Assembly (NCBI RefSeq): GCF_045310675.1
Contig: NZ_JBJHZZ010000007.1
Span: 62,001-126,000, forward strand
Reading direction: 5' to 3'
Source of the DNA: Clostridium_AT stratigraminis
GTDB taxonomy: Bacteria > Bacillota > Clostridia > Clostridiales > Clostridiaceae
DNA length: 64,000 bases
Shown: positions 24,992-34,102 of the stretch, piece by piece
Position numbering within the stretch: position 1 is the stretch's first letter
Layout of the letters: every line of letters begins with the position of its first letter
Notes under the pieces: model-generated
The model's database searches: none
The model's input: the letters and a program-made list of their open reading frames with translations, nothing else
Told to the model about the DNA's origin: nothing
Translations under genes and position numbers: made by a program

Positions 24992-26662
24992 ATGTATAAA
25001 AATAGTATAGTTGTAAATGTTCAAAACGGAGTGCATACAAGAATTGCTGCCATGATAGTTCATAAGGCCGCAGAACTTAAGGGAAAATATAATATAAATC
25101 TTTATATAAGAAAGCTAGATAGTAAGGATCCTATAGCTATTAGTATGCTTGCTCTTTTATCCTTAAAAATCAGAGAAAACGAGATTGTAGAAATTTCTTC
25201 AATTGAGGAAACAACAGCCGGAAGAAATTCTGTTCTAGAATTATGTAATTTTATAACAACACAAATCGAGCCTCAAGGAAAAATATTGACTAATATAGAT
25301 GCCTTAATAGAAGAAAATACAATTGCCAATGAACAGATCTTAGAAAACCTGCCTCTAGGTGTAATAGTTATAGATGCCAATTCCAATGTAACCTCTGCAA
25401 ATGAATATACCTTAAAACTAGTAAATAAAAATATAAGTGAGGTACTTGGAAGAAATATAAATGAAGTTATTCCCTATTCCTGTCTTCCAAAGGTTATAAA
25501 AACCAAAGAAAAGAGCACTGGCGAAACTATGCAGATAAATGAACATATTGTAATTACAAACCGTTCTCCTATTATTTCAAATAATAAGGCAATAGGAGCT
25601 ATTGGTGTATTTCAAGATATATCTGAGCTTGCTAAAAAACTGGAGCAATATCAGGAAGAGCTAAACTACTACAAAGAAGAGCTTCAAAAGCACACCTTAA
25701 AAAATAATCACTTTGCTAATATTATTGGCTCAAGTGGCAGCTTAAAGGAAGCCTTGCTAATTGCTGAAAAAGCATCACACTCCACCTCCACTGTATTAAT
25801 TCGAGGTGAAAGCGGAACAGGAAAGGAACTAATTGCAAAGGCTATACACAACCATAGCAAAAGGAAGGATAAGCCTTTTGTACGTGTAAATTGTGCTGCT
25901 ATCCCAGAAAATCTTTTGGAAAGCGAGCTTTTTGGTTATGAAAAGGGAGCCTTTACAGGTGCCGCTAAAAATAAGCCTGGAAAATTCCTTCTAGCTGATG
26001 GGGGTACAATTTTCTTAGATGAAATTGGAGATATGCCAAGGACTATGCAGGTTAAACTCTTAAGAGTGCTTCAGGAAAAAGAATTTGAAAGCATAGGCAG
26101 CAACGAAACCCATAAGGTAGATGTACGAGTCCTAGCAGCTACCAATAGAAACTTAGAGGAAATGCTAAAAAGCGGCGAATTTAGAGAAGACCTATACTAT
26201 AGATTAAATGTTATCTCTATATCCCTTCCTCCCCTTCGAGAGAGAAAAGAAGATATAAACCTTTTAATCGAGCACTTTATCAATAAATTAAGCCTTACCT
26301 TAAATAAGAAAATTTCTCATATTGATAAAGAGGCTATACAATATTTGCAAAGCTATAACTGGCCGGGCAATATAAGAGAACTTCAGAATATAATTGAAAG
26401 AGCCATAAATCTATGTGATAACAGCTCATTAACCCTAAAGGACTTGCCTATTTATATAACAAATATAAAGCAAAGTAGTACTAGCCTAGTTAACTTAGTA
26501 GATGGAGATATCCTTCCTTTAGAAGAATACGAGAAAGAACTTATAAAGCTTGCTATGAAAAAATACAAAAGCTTCAACAAGGCAGGAAAGGCCCTTGGGC
26601 TTACCCATAGAACTGTGTCTCTTAAGTGTGTTAAATATGGTATTAGCTATGTAGATAAATAG
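24992..26662 (+). CDS. Sigma-54 activator with HPr-like, PAS, AAA+ and Fis domains
   Basis: A 556-residue bacterial enhancer-binding protein. Residues 1-90 form an HPr-like domain with the phosphorylatable His at H15 (NGVHTRIAA) and Asp at position 46 where HPr has regulatory Ser. A PAS domain follows (about 115-215), then a linker coiled coil and an AAA+ domain with Walker A GESGTGKE, the sigma-54 contact loop GAFTGA and Walker B GGTIFLDE. A Fis-type helix-turn-helix closes the chain. I start at the ATG at 24992 behind AGGAGAAGG. It is divergent from ptsI, whose sigma-54 promoter it most likely activates in response to PTS phosphorylation. Confidence 0.92.
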   Translation: MYKNSIVVNVQNGVHTRIAAMIVHKAAELKGKYNINLYIRKLDSKDPIAISMLALLSLKIRENEIVEISSIEETTAGRNSVLELCNFITTQIEPQGKILTNIDALIEENTIANEQILENLPLGVIVIDANSNVTSANEYTLKLVNKNISEVLGRNINEVIPYSCLPKVIKTKEKSTGETMQINEHIVITNRSPIISNNKAIGAIGVFQDISELAKKLEQYQEELNYYKEELQKHTLKNNHFANIIGSSGSLKEALLIAEKASHSTSTVLIRGESGTGKELIAKAIHNHSKRKDKPFVRVNCAAIPENLLESELFGYEKGAFTGAAKNKPGKFLLADGGTIFLDEIGDMPRTMQVKLLRVLQEKEFESIGSNETHKVDVRVLAATNRNLEEMLKSGEFREDLYYRLNVISISLPPLRERKEDINLLIEHFINKLSLTLNKKISHIDKEAIQYLQSYNWPGNIRELQNIIERAINLCDNSSLTLKDLPIYITNIKQSSTSLVNLVDGDILPLEEYEKELIKLAMKKYKSFNKAGKALGLTHRTVSLKCVKYGISYVDK

Positions 26663-26717
26663 ATTAATTAATTAAAAATAATAATAAAAACTTTTATACA
26701 ATTCCATTTTTTGTAAT

Positions 26718-26766
26718 AAAAGGACTTATAAAACTACACTAATAAGTAGTTTCACAGGTCCTTTTT
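26718..26766. terminator. Bidirectional terminator between the activator gene and fruK
   Basis: Outer stem AAAAGGAC (26718-26725) with GTCCTTTT (26758-26765), inner stem AAACTAC (26731-26737) with GTAGTTT (26746-26752). T-rich sequence follows on the plus strand. Confidence 0.85.
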
Positions 26767-26792
26767 AATATTGCTTAAATATACAAATTAAT

Positions 26793-27722
26793 TTATATAT
26801 GCTTAACGTTAACCTTTTGTACTAATTTATTTACTTCCTCTAATGAACAAGCCTCTGTCCCTTCCGTTTCAACAGATGCCGCTCCACAGGCATTCGCGAA
26901 GGCAAGTGCTTCTTCATCACTTAAGCTGTTTATTAAGCTGTAAACAAGAGCTGCTACCATGGAATCTCCTGCTCCAACAGTGCTTTTTACATTTACCTTT
27001 AAACCTTCACAGGAATTTATACCAGCTTTAGTAACATAAATGGCTCCTTTTTCCCCTAAGGATACCAACACCTTTTTAACCCCAGTTTCAATAAGCTGCT
27101 TTGCCGCATTAATTACTGCTTCTTCATCTTCCTTTTTAAAGCCCATTAACTTTTGAAGTTCATGAATATTTGGTTTTATTATATCAGGTCCTTCCTTTAA
27201 TCCATGCTTTAATAGCTCTCCATCTGCATCAAGCACTGTAATAGCGTCCTTCTTTCTTGCAAGCTTTATTAGTTTTCCATAAATGTCTATAGGAATGGAA
27301 GAACTTACTCCCCCAGAAAGCACCACAATATCACCTTTACTGCAAAGTGCTTCAAATTCATCTAAAAAACAAGCTAATTCTTCATTACTTATTTCTGGGC
27401 CTGCTTCATTTATATCAGTGTAAATCTTATTTATTGAGTCTACTACCTTTGTGTTGGTCCTTGTGCTTCCATCTATATGAACAAAGCTTGTGTCAATTTT
27501 TCTTTTATTAAGTTCATCCAGAAAGTAATTCTCCCAGACCCCGCCTAAAAAGCCTGTACAGACTGAATCAATATTGAAATTTTTCAATACCTTAGAAACA
27601 TTAATACCTTTTCCCCCAATATCATGTCTAACGCTGGCTGCTCTATTTACTATGCCCAAATTAAAATTGTCAATGGTTAAAGTCTTATCTAATGCTGGAT
27701 TTAGAGTAACTGTAATTACCAT
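26793..27722 (-). CDS. fruK: 1-phosphofructokinase
   Basis: A 309-residue PfkB-family sugar kinase that phosphorylates fructose-1-phosphate to fructose-1,6-bisphosphate. It has the N-terminal PfkB signature GGKGINVSKVL and the C-terminal GAGDSMVAA with the catalytic Asp. Its start overlaps the end of the DeoR-type regulator gene by seven bases. The usual third gene, a fructose PTS permease (fruA), is missing: fruK is followed by a terminator. The substrate could also be tagatose-6-phosphate, but the fruR partner favours fructose-1-phosphate. Confidence 0.92.
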   Translation of the reverse strand: MVITVTLNPALDKTLTIDNFNLGIVNRAASVRHDIGGKGINVSKVLKNFNIDSVCTGFLGGVWENYFLDELNKRKIDTSFVHIDGSTRTNTKVVDSINKIYTDINEAGPEISNEELACFLDEFEALCSKGDIVVLSGGVSSSIPIDIYGKLIKLARKKDAITVLDADGELLKHGLKEGPDIIKPNIHELQKLMGFKKEDEEAVINAAKQLIETGVKKVLVSLGEKGAIYVTKAGINSCEGLKVNVKSTVGAGDSMVAALVYSLINSLSDEEALAFANACGAASVETEGTEACSLEEVNKLVQKVNVKHI

Positions 27723-28492
27723 AATTCTTCATTCCCTTTCTTAATAATTTCAACCCCTATTTCTTGATATTCCTTAACAACATTTTCATTAAAATCTGAA
27801 TTTGTAATTATTAAATCTGCTAATGTAACTGGGCTTACTACAGCAAAGCTCACTTGATTAAACTTGGAGCTGTCAGCGACTATAATAACCTTGCTAGCCG
27901 CCTTCATCATTTCCCTTTTAATATGAGCTTCCGAAATATTAGGAGTAGTTATACCTTCCTTAATAGATATGCCATTTGCTCCGATAAAGGCCTTATCCAC
28001 TTTAAAATTCTTTAATACCCCTTCTGAAATTGGTCCAACTAAAGCTCTTGTAGTTATTCTAAAGGTTCCCCCAGTTACAATAAGCTCTATATCACTTCTA
28101 TTAGAAAGCGCTGAGGCAATATCTATGGAATTTGTTATTACAGTAATATTCTTAGCTTTAATACAATTTGCCAGCTGCAGGGTTGTGGTTCCTGAATCCA
28201 GTATTATTGTATCTCCATCCTCAATCATGGCTGCAGCTATTTTTCCAATATATAATTTTTCAATATACTTTCTATCTTCTTTTTCTTTAAAGCTAGGTTC
28301 AAAAATGGATTTTCCCTTACTTACTGCTCCACCATGAGTTCTGTTGAGGAGTCCTTTTTCTTCCATTTCCTGCAGATCTCTTCTAATGGTAGATTCTGAT
28401 ACCTTAAATATATTTGATAATTCATTTACCTTAATACTGCTTTTTTCTTTTAACAATTCTGAAATTTTAATATGTCTTTCTTCAGAAAACAT
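27716..28492 (-). CDS. fruR: DeoR-family transcriptional regulator, FruR type
   Basis: A 258-residue repressor-type protein. The N-terminal winged helix-turn-helix is typical of DeoR (KVNELSNIFKVSESTIRRDL, about 19-38). The C-terminal sugar-phosphate sensor has DSGTTTLQLA and the GANGIS loop. Placement in front of fruK suggests it answers to fructose-1-phosphate. A near-consensus promoter lies about 65 nt upstream, with direct repeats in the leader that could be its own operator. Confidence 0.93.
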   Translation of the reverse strand: MFSEERHIKISELLKEKSSIKVNELSNIFKVSESTIRRDLQEMEEKGLLNRTHGGAVSKGKSIFEPSFKEKEDRKYIEKLYIGKIAAAMIEDGDTIILDSGTTTLQLANCIKAKNITVITNSIDIASALSNRSDIELIVTGGTFRITTRALVGPISEGVLKNFKVDKAFIGANGISIKEGITTPNISEAHIKREMMKAASKVIIVADSSKFNQVSFAVVSPVTLADLIITNSDFNENVVKEYQEIGVEIIKKGNEELW

Positions 28493-28511
28493 GCATAACA
28501 GCTCTTTTCAT

Positions 28512-28553
28512 TAATTATTTATGCTCATATGTGATTATTTATGATTATTTGTT
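28512..28553. promoter_or_regulatory. Operator candidate, three direct repeats
   Basis: Three 12-nt copies of T(A/G)ATTATTTATG-like sequence start at 28512, 28532 and 28542, that is 20 and 10 nt apart and hence on one face of the helix. They lie just downstream of the fruR -10 element, where a DeoR-type repressor would block initiation. Confidence 0.5.
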
Positions 28554-28556
28554 AAG

Positions 28557-28585
28557 ATTATAATGTATAAACTCATGTATGTCAA
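28557..28585 (-). promoter_or_regulatory. Sigma-A promoter of fruR-fruK
   Basis: Perfect TTGACA (28580-28585) and TATAAT (28557-28562) with 17-nt spacing on the minus strand. Confidence 0.85.
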
Positions 28586-28679
28586 GGTATTAGTCTACAA
28601 AGTAAAATTATCCTTTAAAACGTTACAGTGTAATATTCAAAATAAAGAAGCAGTGAGAAATCCTGCTATGCTGACTATG

Positions 28680-28726
28680 AAAAAAGCAAATATAAGCATT
28701 TATATTATGCTTATATTTGCTTTTTT
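28680..28726 (-). terminator. Terminator overlapping the stop codon of the TPR protein gene
   Basis: A 20-bp stem, 28680-28699 with 28707-28726, carries AAAAAAGC arms that give a T run on the minus strand. The TAA at 28725-28727 lies inside its first arm. Confidence 0.88.
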
Positions 28727-29459
28727 ACTTAAGCAGCTGTTGAAACTGCTGACTGTTTCTAACATTATTAAAATCTGGCTCCTCTTTGGCAAGTTCCTTT
28801 ACGCTGCTGTCTATATCAATTGCAGTTTTTAAGTTTTTAATGGTGTTTGGAACATCACCTTTTCTTCCATATATACTGGCTTTACCATAATAGCTCCAAA
28901 TGTAGCTTTCTACTGATAAAGCTTTATCATACCATACAAGGGCATCATCATATTTTGCGTAAAGCTCTAGTGCCAGTGCCTTATTAAAGAGTCCGTAACC
29001 ATAATCACTTTTTATTTCTAAAGCTTTGTCAATATTTTTCATGCCTTCTATATATTTGTTTGAATAACATAGAGCAATTCCCTTAATACTATAGGCCTTA
29101 TAAAAATTATTATCAGCATTTATAATTTCGTCAGCTAATTTTATAGCAGTACTGTACTTTTTACTATGGAAGTCTGTAAAAGCTGTTTGATATTTTTCTT
29201 CTAGCTGTTTTTCTAGTTCAGCCTTTTTAGCTTCTTCTTCTTTCTTCTTCGCCGCTTCTTCACTTAGCTGCTTTTCCTTATCTAATGCCTCCTTGCTACT
29301 ACTAACAGCCATTATTGCACCACTGGCGTTATTATTTTCTATTTTAAGCTGAGCTATTTTCCAATTGCTCACAGCATTATAAACTATTATTCCAATGCCT
29401 ATTGCTGCTGCAATAGCAAATATAATTATTTTTCTCCCCATTGATAACTTTCTGAACAT
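28725..29459 (-). CDS. Membrane-anchored TPR protein
   Basis: A 244-residue protein with one N-terminal transmembrane helix (about 10-28), a charged Glu/Lys coiled-coil linker (55-90) and about three tetratricopeptide repeats outside the membrane (90-215). No catalytic motif is visible, so it is presumably a scaffold. The ATG is preceded by GGAGG. It is a single-gene unit between fruRK and the phosphorylase, and I cannot assign a partner. Confidence 0.75.
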   Translation of the reverse strand: MFRKLSMGRKIIIFAIAAAIGIGIIVYNAVSNWKIAQLKIENNNASGAIMAVSSSKEALDKEKQLSEEAAKKKEEEAKKAELEKQLEEKYQTAFTDFHSKKYSTAIKLADEIINADNNFYKAYSIKGIALCYSNKYIEGMKNIDKALEIKSDYGYGLFNKALALELYAKYDDALVWYDKALSVESYIWSYYGKASIYGRKGDVPNTIKNLKTAIDIDSSVKELAKEEPDFNNVRNSQQFQQLLK

Positions 29460-29566
29460 AAAAATCCTCCGTATGTTAATTAGATATTAAATTAATTATA
29501 CTACATAATTTGCTAAATACAGCTTTTTATTGGGGGAAAGAATACTTAATATTTTTATGCAATCGA

Positions 29567-29595
29567 TTGAACATAGAATTATTAAAGTGTATAAT
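29567..29595 (+). promoter_or_regulatory. Sigma-A promoter of the alpha-glucan phosphorylase gene
   Basis: TTGAAC (29567-29572) and TATAAT (29590-29595), 17 nt apart, about 50 nt before the ATG. Confidence 0.7.
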
Positions 29596-29644
29596 CTTAT
29601 TAAATAAATATTAAGATCAAGGATTTAAGAAAAAGGAGGAAATT

Positions 29645-31258
29645 ATGGATAATAAAAAACTTCCATGGGTTGCATATTTCTGTATGGAATATGGACTTCA
29701 TTCTGACTTTAAAATGTACGCAGGAGGGCTTGGAATTCTTGCAGGTGATCATTTAAAAGGTGCTAAGGATTTAGAGCTTCCTCTAGTAGCAATAGGTCTA
29801 AAGTGGAAGCAAGGCTATGGTGATCAAGTGATTGGAGCAGATGGAAGGCCTTATGATGCTTACAAAAACTATAAATATGACTTCTTAGAAGATACCGGCG
29901 TTATGGTAACTGTTAAAATAAGAAATGAGGATGTAGTATGTAAGGTTTGGAAAACTGAAGAGTTTGAAAATAATCCATTATACCTTTTAGATACTGATAT
30001 TCCTGAAAACAGTGAACAGTGGATAACTGGTCAGCTTTATGGCTGGTTTGGAGAAGAAAGAATAGCTCAGGAAATTGTGCTTGGTATAGGTGGAATAAAA
30101 GCTCTAAGAGCACTTGAGATACCTGTTGATGTTTATCATTTTAATGAGGGACATGCTGATTTAGCTGCAATAGAGCTAATAAGAGAAAAAATGTGCTCTG
30201 GCTTAAGCTTTGAAGAAGCCTTAAAAGCCACTAGGGATGAGGTTGTATTTACAACACATACTCCAATAATACAAGGAAACGAATCTCACCCAATTGACAA
30301 GCTTGAATATATGGGAGCCTTTAATGGTCTCACCAAAGATCAAATGATTAGCCTTGGGGGTAGTCCCTTTAACATGACAGTTGCAGGCTTAAGACTTTCA
30401 AGAAAGGCTAATGCAGTTGCACAACTTCATGCTGAAACAGCTAATAAAATGTGGAACAATGTTGCTGGCCGTTCTGAAATAATAGGAATAACCAATGCTA
30501 TCCACACTCCTACTTGGGTAGATGAAAGAATAACAAAGGCTTACCAATCAAATGGAGATCTTTGGTCTGCCCATATGGAAGTAAAGAGAGATTTAATAGC
30601 CTTTATAAAGGATAGATCAGGCATAGAGCTTGATGCAGATAAATTACTAATAGGCTTTTCAAGAAGAGCAGCTCCTTATAAGAGAAGCGATTTAATCTTT
30701 AGCAAGAGAAAAGTTATTGAGCCTTACCTTAAAGAAGGTAAAATCCAAATAGTTTTCTCTGGTAAAGCTCATCCACTAGATGATACAGGCAAGGAAATAG
30801 TTGCTAACTTAGTTGCCATGATGAAGAAATATCCAAAGGCAGTAGTATTCCTGGAAAACTATGATATGAATATTGGCAGAATGCTTACTAGAGGCTCTGA
30901 CATTTGGCTTAATAATCCAATTAGACCTTTGGAGGCGTCAGGTACCTCAGGAATGAAAGCAGCTATGAATGGTGTACTTAATTGTTCCATACTTGATGGC
31001 TGGTGGCCAGAGGCATGCATTGATGGCGTTAATGGCTGGCAATTTGGAGGTGGAGCTTCTGAAGGAGAAATTCCGGATATTAATGAGCATGATAGAGAAG
31101 CTCTATATGATGTTTTATTAAATAAGGTAGTCCCTACCTATTACAATAATAATTTAAAGTGGGTTGAAATGATGAAGGAAAGCATAAGAACCACAAAGGA
31201 TACCTTTTCAACTAAGAGAATGCTAGAAGAATATTATAATAAGTTATATATTAAGTAA
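29645..31258 (+). CDS. glgP: Alpha-glucan phosphorylase
   Basis: A 537-residue glycosyltransferase family 35 enzyme of the short bacterial/archaeal type, about 300 residues shorter than classical glycogen phosphorylase. It releases glucose-1-phosphate from alpha-1,4-glucan. The N-terminal half has MEYGLHSD and AGGLGILAGD, and FNEGHADLA lies at about 166. The pyridoxal-phosphate lysine is K438 in EASGTSGMKAAMNG. A strong ribosome-binding site (AAGGAGG) precedes the ATG. It is not in a glycogen operon, so maltodextrin use is equally possible. Confidence 0.93.
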   Translation: MDNKKLPWVAYFCMEYGLHSDFKMYAGGLGILAGDHLKGAKDLELPLVAIGLKWKQGYGDQVIGADGRPYDAYKNYKYDFLEDTGVMVTVKIRNEDVVCKVWKTEEFENNPLYLLDTDIPENSEQWITGQLYGWFGEERIAQEIVLGIGGIKALRALEIPVDVYHFNEGHADLAAIELIREKMCSGLSFEEALKATRDEVVFTTHTPIIQGNESHPIDKLEYMGAFNGLTKDQMISLGGSPFNMTVAGLRLSRKANAVAQLHAETANKMWNNVAGRSEIIGITNAIHTPTWVDERITKAYQSNGDLWSAHMEVKRDLIAFIKDRSGIELDADKLLIGFSRRAAPYKRSDLIFSKRKVIEPYLKEGKIQIVFSGKAHPLDDTGKEIVANLVAMMKKYPKAVVFLENYDMNIGRMLTRGSDIWLNNPIRPLEASGTSGMKAAMNGVLNCSILDGWWPEACIDGVNGWQFGGGASEGEIPDINEHDREALYDVLLNKVVPTYYNNNLKWVEMMKESIRTTKDTFSTKRMLEEYYNKLYIK

Positions 31259-31292
31259 ACTTTTGATTCCCCTTATAATTATATACATTAAC

Positions 31293-31332
31293 AAAAGCGC
31301 CCTTACATTTTGTATGGTAAAGGTGCTTTTTG
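31293..31332 (+). terminator. Terminator after glgP
   Basis: AAAAGC-G-CC-TTAC (from 31293) pairs with GTAA-GG-GCTTTT (to 31330) with one mismatch and a G-T pair, ending in TTTTT. Confidence 0.75.
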
Positions 31333-31406
31333 AATATTATTTTATAATGTCTAGTATTTTATCATTATCAGCATTATCTATCAGCAAAATGTCTCACACG
31401 CTAGTT

Positions 31407-32447
31407 CTAGTGTGGCGAGTTGCTTACCTTTATTTTTTCAATAATCTCCCTGCCTTTTTCGCTGCTTAGAAATTCAAGTGTAACTTCAGGAAGTATATTT
31501 TTAAGCTCAGTAAAATTATCTTCTTTAATAAGCTGTCTTACTCTGGAAGCGCTTATAGCACTTCCACCTATTTCTTTACGCGGAGTAAGTCTTACCTCAA
31601 CCTCATAACTTTTTAAAGTGCTAATTAGTGCTTCATTATAACTGTTTGTAACCTTGTCATAGGGTTCTGTTCCAACATATCTTTTTTCTATATTAAGTCT
31701 TCTGCAAAAATACTTCCCAAAGATTCCAGCGTCTAGCTCTGTATATGCCCTTAGTCTATCATTTTCTTCTCTGAGGAAATAGGAGGGAAAAGTAGCTGAA
31801 GATATAATATATTCTCCTCCAGGTACTACTGTAACATTTTTTAAATGCTCTGTCCCTTTCTTAACTAATTCGTATCTAATATTAAAAGGAAATAACGATC
31901 TATCTTCTTCTACCATAAAAACAATAACATTCTCGTTTTCTGATGCTGCTTTTTGAATTAGATATTTATGTCCTAGTGTAAATGGATTGCAGTTCATTAC
32001 AATTGCAGCCTTTTTACTATTATCTATATTATAGTTTTTTATTAATTTATCTAAATAGCTATTTATATTATAAATCCCATTTTCTAAAAGAGCTACCTTC
32101 TTCACCTCATGAAGCAGCTTATAATTTAAGGAAGAGAATATTTGTATGTTTTCAGGCCTAGTAAAAATAAAGCTGTGATAAACACCTTCTTCAAAGAGTT
32201 TATCAATTAGGTTGGAACTTAGGGAAGAGGTTATACCTTCTCCCCTAAGTTCCTTATCTACTGCAAAACATTTAAGTACGTTACGAGACTTTGAGCAGGT
32301 TGCTTTAATAATTTCTTCTTGCCTTATAACTATAGTATAATCTACATCCTTATCTAAGATAAGATCAAACCTTTTAAGGAAATTCTCTACTTCTTTTAGC
32401 TCCTTCTCATCCTTTAAATTTACTTCTTGTACTTCCATGTTATACAT
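31407..32447 (-). CDS. citC: Citrate/citramalate lyase ligase (acetyl-ACP ligase)
   Basis: A 346-residue CitC-type ligase. An N-terminal GNAT-like domain precedes a nucleotidylyltransferase domain with NCNPFTLGHKYLI (HxGH-like) and the C-terminal SAISASRVRQL. It acetylates the prosthetic group on the acyl carrier subunit CitD, switching the lyase on. I start at the ATG at 32445-32447 behind GGAGGG; the longer upstream frame has no ribosome-binding site. It is the last gene of the methylaspartate operon, so the target is probably citramalate lyase. A stop-codon hairpin (CACACTAG and CTAGCGTGTG) may end the operon. Confidence 0.92.
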   Translation of the reverse strand: MYNMEVQEVNLKDEKELKEVENFLKRFDLILDKDVDYTIVIRQEEIIKATCSKSRNVLKCFAVDKELRGEGITSSLSSNLIDKLFEEGVYHSFIFTRPENIQIFSSLNYKLLHEVKKVALLENGIYNINSYLDKLIKNYNIDNSKKAAIVMNCNPFTLGHKYLIQKAASENENVIVFMVEEDRSLFPFNIRYELVKKGTEHLKNVTVVPGGEYIISSATFPSYFLREENDRLRAYTELDAGIFGKYFCRRLNIEKRYVGTEPYDKVTNSYNEALISTLKSYEVEVRLTPRKEIGGSAISASRVRQLIKEDNFTELKNILPEVTLEFLSSEKGREIIEKIKVSNSPH

Positions 32448-32538
32448 AGTTTTTCCCTCCACTAGAAACATTGAGCAAACTATATGAATTTCCATCAAGT
32501 AGATCGCTCGTAAAGGTATATTTAGGGTACTTAAGCTC

Positions 32539-34080
32539 TTATTCAATAACCTTTTTAACTACATCAATAACAGTGCCGTCTCTATATTCAACCACTGCCA
32601 CAATATCATCAGAAAGCTGAATTTCCTTTGGCTTACCTGTCATTTTTTCAGCTAAATTTTTAAGTTCTTCTATAGTCATAATAGGAAGATTAGTTTTCTT
32701 TAATCTTTCTATTAAATCCTCTCTTCTAGGATTAACTGCAATACCTCTCTCAGTAACTATTACATCTATGCTTTCACCTGGAGTAGTTACAGTTGTAACC
32801 TTATCTTTAATTATAGGAAGCCTTGCTTTAACTAAGTTAGTAACTATTATTGCAAGCTTAGCACCTGCAGCAGTATCACTATGTCCACCTGACCCTCCCA
32901 TAATAACTCCATTTGAACCTGTAGTAACATTTACATTAAAGTCTGTATCTATTTCAGTAGCACCTAATATCATAATATCTAAGTTATTAACAACTGCTCC
33001 CTTATTATGAGGATTTGCATACATAGAAGCAGACATTGGCTGATGTTTTGGATTATCTCTATAGGATTCTACTGCCTTTAAATCAAAACACTGGACGTCT
33101 AGTATGCTATTAAATAAGCCTTCCTCAAGCATTTCAACAATATATCCAGTTGAGCCTCCAGCTGCAAAGCTTCCTACTACCTTTTCTTTTTTCATTATAT
33201 CTTTAAGCTCTGCTGCCACTGCAAGTGATGTTCCACCTGCACCTGTTTGGAAGGATAAGCCGTCTTTTATAAGTCCGGAAGCCTTAATAACCTCAGCGGC
33301 CATTTTAGCTATTTTAAGGCCAACAGGGTCCTTTGTAATTCTTGTAGTTCCTGATACAATGCCTTCAGGATTTCCAATAGAATCAACCGAAACTACATAA
33401 TCAACATAAATTTGGCTTATTTCTATAGGACATGCTGGATAAGGTACTAAATTATCTGTTACTGCAACTACCTTATCTGCAAATTCTGCATCTGAAACTG
33501 CATAGCCTAGGGCACCACAGGCTGATTTCCCTTGAACACCATTAATGTTTCCATAGATATCAGCAGTAGGAGCAGCAATAAATGCTGCATCTATATGCAG
33601 GTCTCCGCTTTCAATTGCCCTTGGCCTTCCTCCATGAGTGTGCATAACAGCACATTTTTTAAGATTACCTTTAGAAACCGCATCTGCCACAGGTCCTGAC
33701 ATATAATTTGCATATATACCTGTTATTGTACCATTTTTTATTAGTTCAACCATAGGAGCATGTATAGGAAATATTGAGCTTGCTGCAACTGTAATATCTC
33801 TAATTCCCTTTTTAGCTATTGCTTCAAGAACCATGTTTAATACATAATCACCATTTCTTAAATGATGATGAAAGGATATGGTCATTCCATCTTTTATATT
33901 AAGAGTGTCTATTGCTTCATCAATGCTTTTGAGTATTTTTTTATCATTTGGAACAGCTGAATTTACTTTAACAGCTTTTCTTTCCTTAGTTCCCATATTT
34001 GAAAAGGCTCCCTGAAAAGGCTTAACCTTGCCGTAGCCCTCAATAAATTCAGGAATTTCTCTGCCTAATATATTTTTCAT
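32539..34080 (-). CDS. citF: Citramalate (citrate) lyase, alpha subunit
   Basis: A 513-residue CitF-family CoA/acyl-carrier-protein transferase subunit. It swaps the acetyl group on the holo-ACP for the substrate to form the thioester that CitE then cleaves. The N-terminal FSNMGTKERKAVKV and the glycine-rich GGSGGHSDTAAGAKL are typical. I start at the ATG at 34078-34080, as the GTG four codons upstream overlaps the ribosome-binding site. In this operon it follows mesaconate-forming genes, so (S)-citramalate is the expected substrate; the family itself is usually labelled citrate lyase. Confidence 0.95.
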   Translation of the reverse strand: MKNILGREIPEFIEGYGKVKPFQGAFSNMGTKERKAVKVNSAVPNDKKILKSIDEAIDTLNIKDGMTISFHHHLRNGDYVLNMVLEAIAKKGIRDITVAASSIFPIHAPMVELIKNGTITGIYANYMSGPVADAVSKGNLKKCAVMHTHGGRPRAIESGDLHIDAAFIAAPTADIYGNINGVQGKSACGALGYAVSDAEFADKVVAVTDNLVPYPACPIEISQIYVDYVVSVDSIGNPEGIVSGTTRITKDPVGLKIAKMAAEVIKASGLIKDGLSFQTGAGGTSLAVAAELKDIMKKEKVVGSFAAGGSTGYIVEMLEEGLFNSILDVQCFDLKAVESYRDNPKHQPMSASMYANPHNKGAVVNNLDIMILGATEIDTDFNVNVTTGSNGVIMGGSGGHSDTAAGAKLAIIVTNLVKARLPIIKDKVTTVTTPGESIDVIVTERGIAVNPRREDLIERLKKTNLPIMTIEELKNLAEKMTGKPKEIQLSDDIVAVVEYRDGTVIDVVKKVIE

Positions 34081-34102
34081 ATCTTCACCCACCTTTAGCT
34101 AA

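Noticed and set aside
28563..28832. 89-codon plus-strand frame
   Set aside because: It overlaps the fruR promoter, the 20-bp terminator stem and the end of the TPR gene in antisense; no motif or ribosome-binding site.
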